Of a DNA stretch of 19,091 nucleotides, positions 15,928 to 19,091 are shown in pieces. The DNA is from Bacillota bacterium (GTDB lineage Bacteria > Bacillota_C > Negativicutes > JAEYSJ01): the NCBI GenBank assembly GCA_023434855.1, contig JAEYSJ010000100.1:1-19091 (forward strand), written 5' to 3'. The notes under the pieces are model-generated. The model was given only the letters and a program-made list of their open reading frames with translations, was not told the DNA's origin and made no database searches. Both the position numbers and the translations under genes were made by a program. The stretch's first letter is position 1. Each line of letters begins with the position of its first letter.

Positions 15928-15985
15928 CCAGGTTGCAAAAAAAAGAATACAATCAAATTGTATTTTTCTAATTTATGCAACCTGG
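15928..15985 (-). terminator. Expression-platform hairpin of riboswitch 2 (putative conditional terminator)
   Basis: CCAGGTTGCA, the 3' strand of the aptamer, pairs with TGCAACCTGG 38 bases further on. The interval contains an inner inverted repeat, AATACAAT/ATTGTATT (15946-15964), followed on the minus strand by C and a run of eight Ts. After the outer arm comes TGGTTTTAGTTTTA. Either the inner hairpin with its T run or the whole structure could terminate. Because the outer arm competes with the aptamer, ligand binding should favour read-through, but the polarity is inferred. Confidence 0.55.
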
Positions 15986-16052
15986 CAGTCATAGATGTGA
16001 AATCGTTAGACCCACGGCTTTGCGTCCTTATTTTTCAATAAGTTTGCCTATT
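15928..16052 (-). promoter_or_regulatory. Cyclic di-GMP-I (GEMM-I) riboswitch upstream of the Tad pilus operon
   Basis: On the minus strand the aptamer reads GGCAAAC, stem CTTATT/AATAAG with GAAA tetraloop, GGACGCAAAGCCGTGGGTCTA, a variable arm, and TATGACTGCCAGGTTGCA. It matches riboswitch 1 block for block. Where they differ, pairing is kept: the closing U-G pair of the first stem is U-A here, and the variable arm has GAT/ATC instead of TACA/TGTA. P1 is TAGGCAA with TTGCATA. G before CAAAC indicates c-di-GMP rather than cGAMP. The expression platform is a long hairpin ending about 67 bases before the cpaB start, so the whole Tad operon should respond to c-di-GMP. Confidence 0.93.
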
Positions 16053-16074
16053 TTTGTAAATATTAATTACACTT

Positions 16075-16103
16075 AAAATAACACATTATGGAAGAATCTA
16101 CAA
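16075..16103 (-). promoter_or_regulatory. Candidate promoter of the Tad operon
   Basis: On the minus strand TTGTAG (16098-16103) and TATTTT (16075-16080) are 17 bases apart. The predicted start lies about 15 bases before the aptamer, which suits a riboswitch leader. Both boxes are weak matches. Confidence 0.35.
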
Positions 16104-16126
16104 GCATTTTCCTTGTTTTCTTTTAT

Positions 16127-16149
16127 TTACCATTGTTATATAATGGTAA
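16127..16149 (+). promoter_or_regulatory. Prepilin peptidase promoter with overlapping palindrome
   Basis: A perfect TATAAT at 16139-16144 ends 32 bases before the ATG; a clear -35 box is not seen (TTTTCT at 16116 with a 17-base gap). The -10 lies inside an inverted repeat TTACCATT (16127-16134) / AATGGTAA (16142-16149) with a seven-base spacer, placed where a bound repressor would block polymerase. Confidence 0.5.
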
Positions 16150-16176
16150 CAAAAAATTAATAGGATTGGACTATCT

Positions 16177-16824
16177 ATGCCTTTATTAATTACTTTTGTT
16201 GTAATAAGTTGTTTGGTCAGTGTACTTTTAGATTATATAATCTGTCAGTTTTATCGACAGATATCACCTTTTAAAAATACGCAAGAGATAGTGCTATGGT
16301 CACATAAAAAAAGAAAAGCTGCGTTTTTTTTCGCACTTTTCCCTTTTTATTATGTAAGCTATCTTCTTTTGGCCAATTGGTGGACCTTCTTACCGGTCGG
16401 AGTTCTTATAACCATTATGGTATTTATCAGTATAATGGATTTTGAACAGCAAGTTATTTTAGATTTAGTACTACTACTTCCATTGCTATTTGCTTTCCTC
16501 TTTTCGGTCTTTTTTCCTGTTGCTTTTTTAGACCGCTTGTCAGCTGCTTCCGTAGGCAGCGGCATAATGTTATTTTTAGCGATTCTTACAAAGGGCGGTA
16601 TCGGCGGCGGCGATATTAAGCTGATTTTTGTAATTGGCCTATGGTTAGGTTTAGATAGCCTGTTCTTTACCTTAGCTGCAGGTTTTTTAAGCGGCGGCCT
16701 GTCCGCTGCATTATTACTTATATGTAGAATCAAGAAATTCAAAGAGACTATCGCTTATGGACCCTATTTCGCACTATGGGCAATCATTGCTTTTGTCTTA
16801 CAAAAAGGTGATTTCCTGCATTGA
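16177..16824 (+). CDS. tadV: Prepilin peptidase, A24 family (TadV/CpaA type)
   Basis: 215 residues with about six hydrophobic segments. The two catalytic aspartates are visible: D88 in SIMDFEQQVILD and D146 in GGIGGGDIKL, matching the G-x-GD signature. YGPYFALWA near the end matches the family's C-terminal helix. No N-terminal methyltransferase domain with paired cysteines is present, as expected for the Tad-type peptidase, although a long N-terminal hydrophobic region of about 75 residues precedes the core. It would cleave the Flp and TadE leaders at the cytoplasmic side of the inner membrane. The ribosome binding site is weak (AGGATTGGA). It is transcribed away from the Tad operon, with its own promoter, and its stop touches that of the GGDEF gene. 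Confidence 0.92.
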   Translation: MPLLITFVVISCLVSVLLDYIICQFYRQISPFKNTQEIVLWSHKKRKAAFFFALFPFYYVSYLLLANWWTFLPVGVLITIMVFISIMDFEQQVILDLVLLLPLLFAFLFSVFFPVAFLDRLSAASVGSGIMLFLAILTKGGIGGGDIKLIFVIGLWLGLDSLFFTLAAGFLSGGLSAALLLICRIKKFKETIAYGPYFALWAIIAFVLQKGDFLH

Positions 16825-17742
16825 TTACCAAAATCCGCCAGTATTTTTTATACCAAATTTCTCGGCTTTTTCCAATAATGCATTTTTTTGTGTATTTTGA
16901 TAGTATTTTTTATGATACATGGCTTTGTCGGCAATATTCAGCAAAGCATCAACTCCGATATCCATACCGCTTTCGACCATGACCAAACCTGTACTTACTC
17001 CCATGCTGTACGGTTTCTTTACTGAGGCCGAAAGTGCGTTCAATTGCTGTTGAAGGCGGTAAATAACCTGTTCAGCATAGGGCTGTGAACATTGGCTAAA
17101 TATTACGGCAAACTCATCGCCGCCGATTCTCCCGGCAATATCGGTTGTACGCAAAGTGCCAAGAAGCAGTGATGTGAACATGCTGATATACCAATCACCC
17201 TCGCGATGACCGTATGTGTCATTCACTTTCTTCAGTTCATTCAAATCCATAAAGGCAAGAAAAAAAACACTTTTTTCTTGCTGCAGATTATGCAAGGCCA
17301 TTTCCAAGCTTGCCCTGAAGGTACGGCGGTTTAATAATCCCGTCATATCATCTTTCGCCGCAAGCTGCTCCAGCTGCCCAATTTGGCAGCAAGTTGCAGT
17401 TATGTCTACTAAAGTAAGCAGCAAATGGGTTGATCCGGCAAAATCAACACACGTCGTATAAACTTTTACGATGGTTTGCTGATCTTTCAAAAAAAGTGAG
17501 ATTTCCGGTATATTTGTACCATTAGCTTGGATACCGGCATACCATGCCTGATATTCCGCCTGCTCTTTATAGAAGAACTCGGCAACCGGTCTGACAGCGA
17601 CTTCCTCATCCTGTCCACGCAGCAAGCTCTGGGCAGCAGCGTTTACCCGGATCACCAGCAGTTCCTTTCTTGTAACCAGCACAATGGGTATAGGCATCCT
17701 ATTGAATAGTTCTTCTAACTTATCGCCTGCCTGGAAATTCAA
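16825..17742 (-). CDS. PAS-GGDEF diguanylate cyclase
   Basis: 305 residues from TTG 17742, with GGGTGA upstream. Residues 10-115 form a PAS-like sensor domain (MPIPIVLVTRKELLVIRVNA at 16-35); no membrane segment is present, so it is cytoplasmic. The GGDEF domain (about 125-285) has DDMTGLLNRR, FMDLNELKKVNDTYGHREGD with the metal-binding Asp166, and an intact GGDEF motif at 207-211. RTTD at 198-201, five residues before GGDEF, is a full inhibitory I-site, so product feedback is expected. It should make c-di-GMP from GTP. Its position beside a Tad locus carrying two c-di-GMP riboswitches suggests it supplies their ligand, although c-di-GMP from other cyclases would act too. Confidence 0.93.
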   Translation of the reverse strand: MNFQAGDKLEELFNRMPIPIVLVTRKELLVIRVNAAAQSLLRGQDEEVAVRPVAEFFYKEQAEYQAWYAGIQANGTNIPEISLFLKDQQTIVKVYTTCVDFAGSTHLLLTLVDITATCCQIGQLEQLAAKDDMTGLLNRRTFRASLEMALHNLQQEKSVFFLAFMDLNELKKVNDTYGHREGDWYISMFTSLLLGTLRTTDIAGRIGGDEFAVIFSQCSQPYAEQVIYRLQQQLNALSASVKKPYSMGVSTGLVMVESGMDIGVDALLNIADKAMYHKKYYQNTQKNALLEKAEKFGIKNTGGFW

Positions 17743-17872
17743 TAGATCACCCGGCTTTCTATGGCCGCAGCAGCCTTATTATCAGCAGTGACATAAGGAG
17801 AGCAAGCCAGTATACAATATGCTAGCCTAACTATAGCAAATGTTCTGCCTGCTTCCTATCGGCTGGGAAGAT

Positions 17873-17908
17873 AAAAAATTATCCTCTGAAGTATCATCAG
17901 AGGATAAT
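17873..17908 (-). terminator. Intrinsic terminator of the PucR-type regulator gene
   Basis: ATTATCCTCTGA (17878-17889) and TCAGAGGATAAT (17897-17908) form a perfect 12-pair stem with a seven-base loop, followed on the minus strand by TTTTTTA. It starts nine bases after the regulator's stop, insulating the diguanylate cyclase gene, which must have its own promoter in 17743-17872 (TATACT at 17809-17814 is a weak candidate -10). Confidence 0.92.
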
Positions 17909-17916
17909 GAGGCTAT

Positions 17917-18987
17917 CTAACCGCGAAATTGCAGCAGATGCAGAGCGATAGCTATATGGAATCTGGTCTCAAATAACTCCAGCGATATACCAAGAATACT
18001 TTCAATTCGCTGTTTTCGGGATACGATTGTTTTATGATGAAGAAACATGTCTTCCGCCACTATTTTTAAATTAGCAGCTTGAATAATCTTTTTTAAGGTC
18101 ACCAGCAGCTCCGTGTTATTCTCCTTATCATAATCCAGCAACTTTCCTATCATTCTGTCAATAAATTCTGCCGCATTCTGACTATCGGCCAATGGATAAA
18201 GCAGTTGATACGCCTGCCCATCATGATAATGATGGATCAGCCGTTCCGGCCAAAGACGGCTGCCGAGATTCGCTGCGGCTCGCGCCTGATAACACAGATA
18301 CGCAAAACTGTCTGCTTTGCCTTGCCGGCCCGAAGTGCCGATTGCAGTTTCAAAGTGGGGCAGGCTAGAAGACAATTGTTTCTTTAGTTCCAGTCCGCTG
18401 TTCAGTTGTCGCTCCTTAGTTTCCCCTGGTAAGGCAGCATGCAGCATGCCAATTCCATTCCCCCATTCCCAGGCAATAGCTCCCTGACCGGAATTCAGCC
18501 TGTCCACCAGGTTATCGATTGCCGTCTGGATTTCAGCTGCATCAACTGCAGCCTGACTGAGTGAACATCCTTGCCAGCTGGTCAATTGTATATAAAAGAC
18601 ATAAAACAGGGACGGCAGATTCAGCTTCAGCTGCCGGGCCACATTCCAAGCCGCTTCATCAAAGCTGCGGTTACCCTCTGCCAGCTCAAGCAAAAACTGA
18701 TTACGCCGATGCCTATTATACGAATGAGCGACTTTTTCTTCCGCCTTAATTCTTTCTTCGATTTCCCGCTCCAATTCATGCTGAATTTCCTGCAAATACA
18801 ACTGCTGAGAATCGCTGATCCTCGTCATCTTCATCATGGATTGAAGATTTCTTTCAAAAATGGCCGCCATATGCTTATATTGCGCAAGCAGCTCATTATT
18901 CGTGTACTGCTGGTCATCGCATATGCTTTTAATCTGCGCTAATTGCTCCAATTCCTCCTGGAATAGCTGGCGAATATTGCTAACCAA
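17917..18987 (-). CDS. PucR/CdaR-family transcriptional regulator
   Basis: About 356 residues. The N-terminal part (about 1-100) is strongly charged and probably coiled coil (EIQHELEREIEERIKAEEKV). The middle holds a region resembling the GGDEF-like domain of CdaR proteins (about 130-280). The last 60 residues, from LLVTLKKIIQAANLKIVAED through FLHHKTIVSRKQRIESILGI to LFETRFHIAIALHLL, match the PucR C-terminal helix-turn-helix. It is presumably a DNA-binding regulator responding to an unknown small molecule. I chose TTG 18987 because AGAGGTG lies six bases upstream; an ATG at 19074 with a weaker site would add 29 residues that look unlike the rest. No target site is evident, and control of the neighbouring loci is only a possibility. 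Confidence 0.8.
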   Translation of the reverse strand: MVSNIRQLFQEELEQLAQIKSICDDQQYTNNELLAQYKHMAAIFERNLQSMMKMTRISDSQQLYLQEIQHELEREIEERIKAEEKVAHSYNRHRRNQFLLELAEGNRSFDEAAWNVARQLKLNLPSLFYVFYIQLTSWQGCSLSQAAVDAAEIQTAIDNLVDRLNSGQGAIAWEWGNGIGMLHAALPGETKERQLNSGLELKKQLSSSLPHFETAIGTSGRQGKADSFAYLCYQARAAANLGSRLWPERLIHHYHDGQAYQLLYPLADSQNAAEFIDRMIGKLLDYDKENNTELLVTLKKIIQAANLKIVAEDMFLHHKTIVSRKQRIESILGISLELFETRFHIAIALHLLQFRG

Positions 18988-18993
18988 TTCAAA

Positions 18994-19000
18994 CACCTCT
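18994..19000 (-). promoter_or_regulatory. Ribosome binding site deciding the PucR-type regulator start
   Basis: AGAGGTG lies six bases before TTG 18987. A competing GGGAAG lies six bases before ATG 19074, so the choice is not certain. Confidence 0.45.
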
Positions 19001-19033
19001 ACGTTAAAAGAGTACAGGATTTTACCGGAGAGT

Positions 19034-19091
19034 TTACTGGCTAATTTCCTCCGGAATAATATTAAACTTAACATTCAGTTCTTCCCGGAAC
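19034..19091 (-). CDS. Possible C-terminal end of an upstream gene, cut by the window edge
   Basis: The frame entering from the right edge reads FREELNVKFNIIPEEISQ and stops at TAA 19036-19034. The composition is that of an ordinary protein C-terminus, and it would end 46 bases before the preferred start of the PucR-type regulator. It overlaps, in another frame, the N-terminal extension that the alternative regulator start would require, so only one of the two is likely real. Eighteen residues are too few to name a family. Confidence 0.35.
   Translation of the reverse strand, partial: FREELNVKFNIIPEEISQ

Larger units (their letters stand above)
15862..16176. other. Divergent intergenic regulatory region between the Tad operon and the prepilin peptidase gene
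   Basis: This 315-base gap holds the second c-di-GMP-I riboswitch and its promoter on the minus strand, and a TATAAT box inside a palindrome on the plus strand. The last 60 bases before cpaB are an unstructured-looking leader with the AAGGAGG site. I see no gene in it. Confidence 0.8.

Noticed and set aside
5824..16052. The near-identical intergenic sequences at about 5830-5915 and 15930-16050 could be a dispersed repeat or insertion-element remnant.
   Set aside because: Conserved bases fall exactly in the GEMM-I motifs, and differences keep base pairing. They also sit in the leader position of an operon in the same orientation. There are no terminal repeats or target-site duplications.
1..19091. 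CRISPR arrays, tRNA or rRNA genes, prophage or insertion-sequence genes.
   Set aside because: I found no regularly spaced repeats, no cloverleaf or rRNA-like sequence, and no transposase, integrase or phage-type proteins in any frame.

Overview
The window looks like chromosomal DNA of a diderm, Gram-negative-type Firmicute (class Negativicutes, probably near Sporomusa/Pelosinus). Gene style and ribosome binding sites are Firmicute-like, with strong AGGAGG sites and frequent GTG and TTG starts. It nevertheless encodes outer-membrane parts: a secretin and a beta-barrel protein ending in phenylalanine. The genus assignment is an inference; no ribosomal marker is present.

Layout. (1) 1-5713, minus strand: a putative surface-polysaccharide operon. 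In transcription order it encodes an exported beta-barrel protein with four N-terminal repeats, a UDP-sugar dehydrogenase, a membrane-anchored protein with three NodB-type deacetylase domains (only the last keeps its active site), and the start of an unrecognised protein. (2) 5714-6187: regulatory gap with a c-di-GMP-I (GEMM-I) riboswitch reading into that operon and a promoter for the opposite strand. (3) 6188-7303, plus strand: a TadG-like pilus-associated protein, ending at a shared hairpin terminator. (4) 7347-15861, minus strand: a Tad (Flp) pilus operon in the order cpaB, cpaC secretin, ParA-like ATPase, receiver-ATPase CpaE/TadZ, tadB, flp, tadE, tadA, tadC, DUF192. (5) 15862-16176: a second, closely related c-di-GMP-I riboswitch reading into the Tad operon, plus a divergent promoter. 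(6) 16177-16824, plus strand: the Tad prepilin peptidase. (7) 16825-17742, minus strand: a PAS-GGDEF diguanylate cyclase with intact catalytic and product-inhibition motifs. (8) 17873-19091, minus strand: a PucR/CdaR-type regulator with its terminator, and perhaps the end of another gene.

Working model. The diguanylate cyclase makes c-di-GMP, and two sibling riboswitches sense it. One controls the Tad pilus and the other controls the porin/sugar-dehydrogenase/deacetylase operon. Both riboswitches have the 3' strand of the aptamer built into a downstream hairpin, which suggests that ligand binding switches the operons on. The TadG-like protein and the prepilin peptidase are on the other strand, outside riboswitch control, with promoters that share a 10-base core. 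The window therefore looks like a c-di-GMP-gated surface-attachment locus joining a Tad pilus to an undescribed envelope or polysaccharide module.
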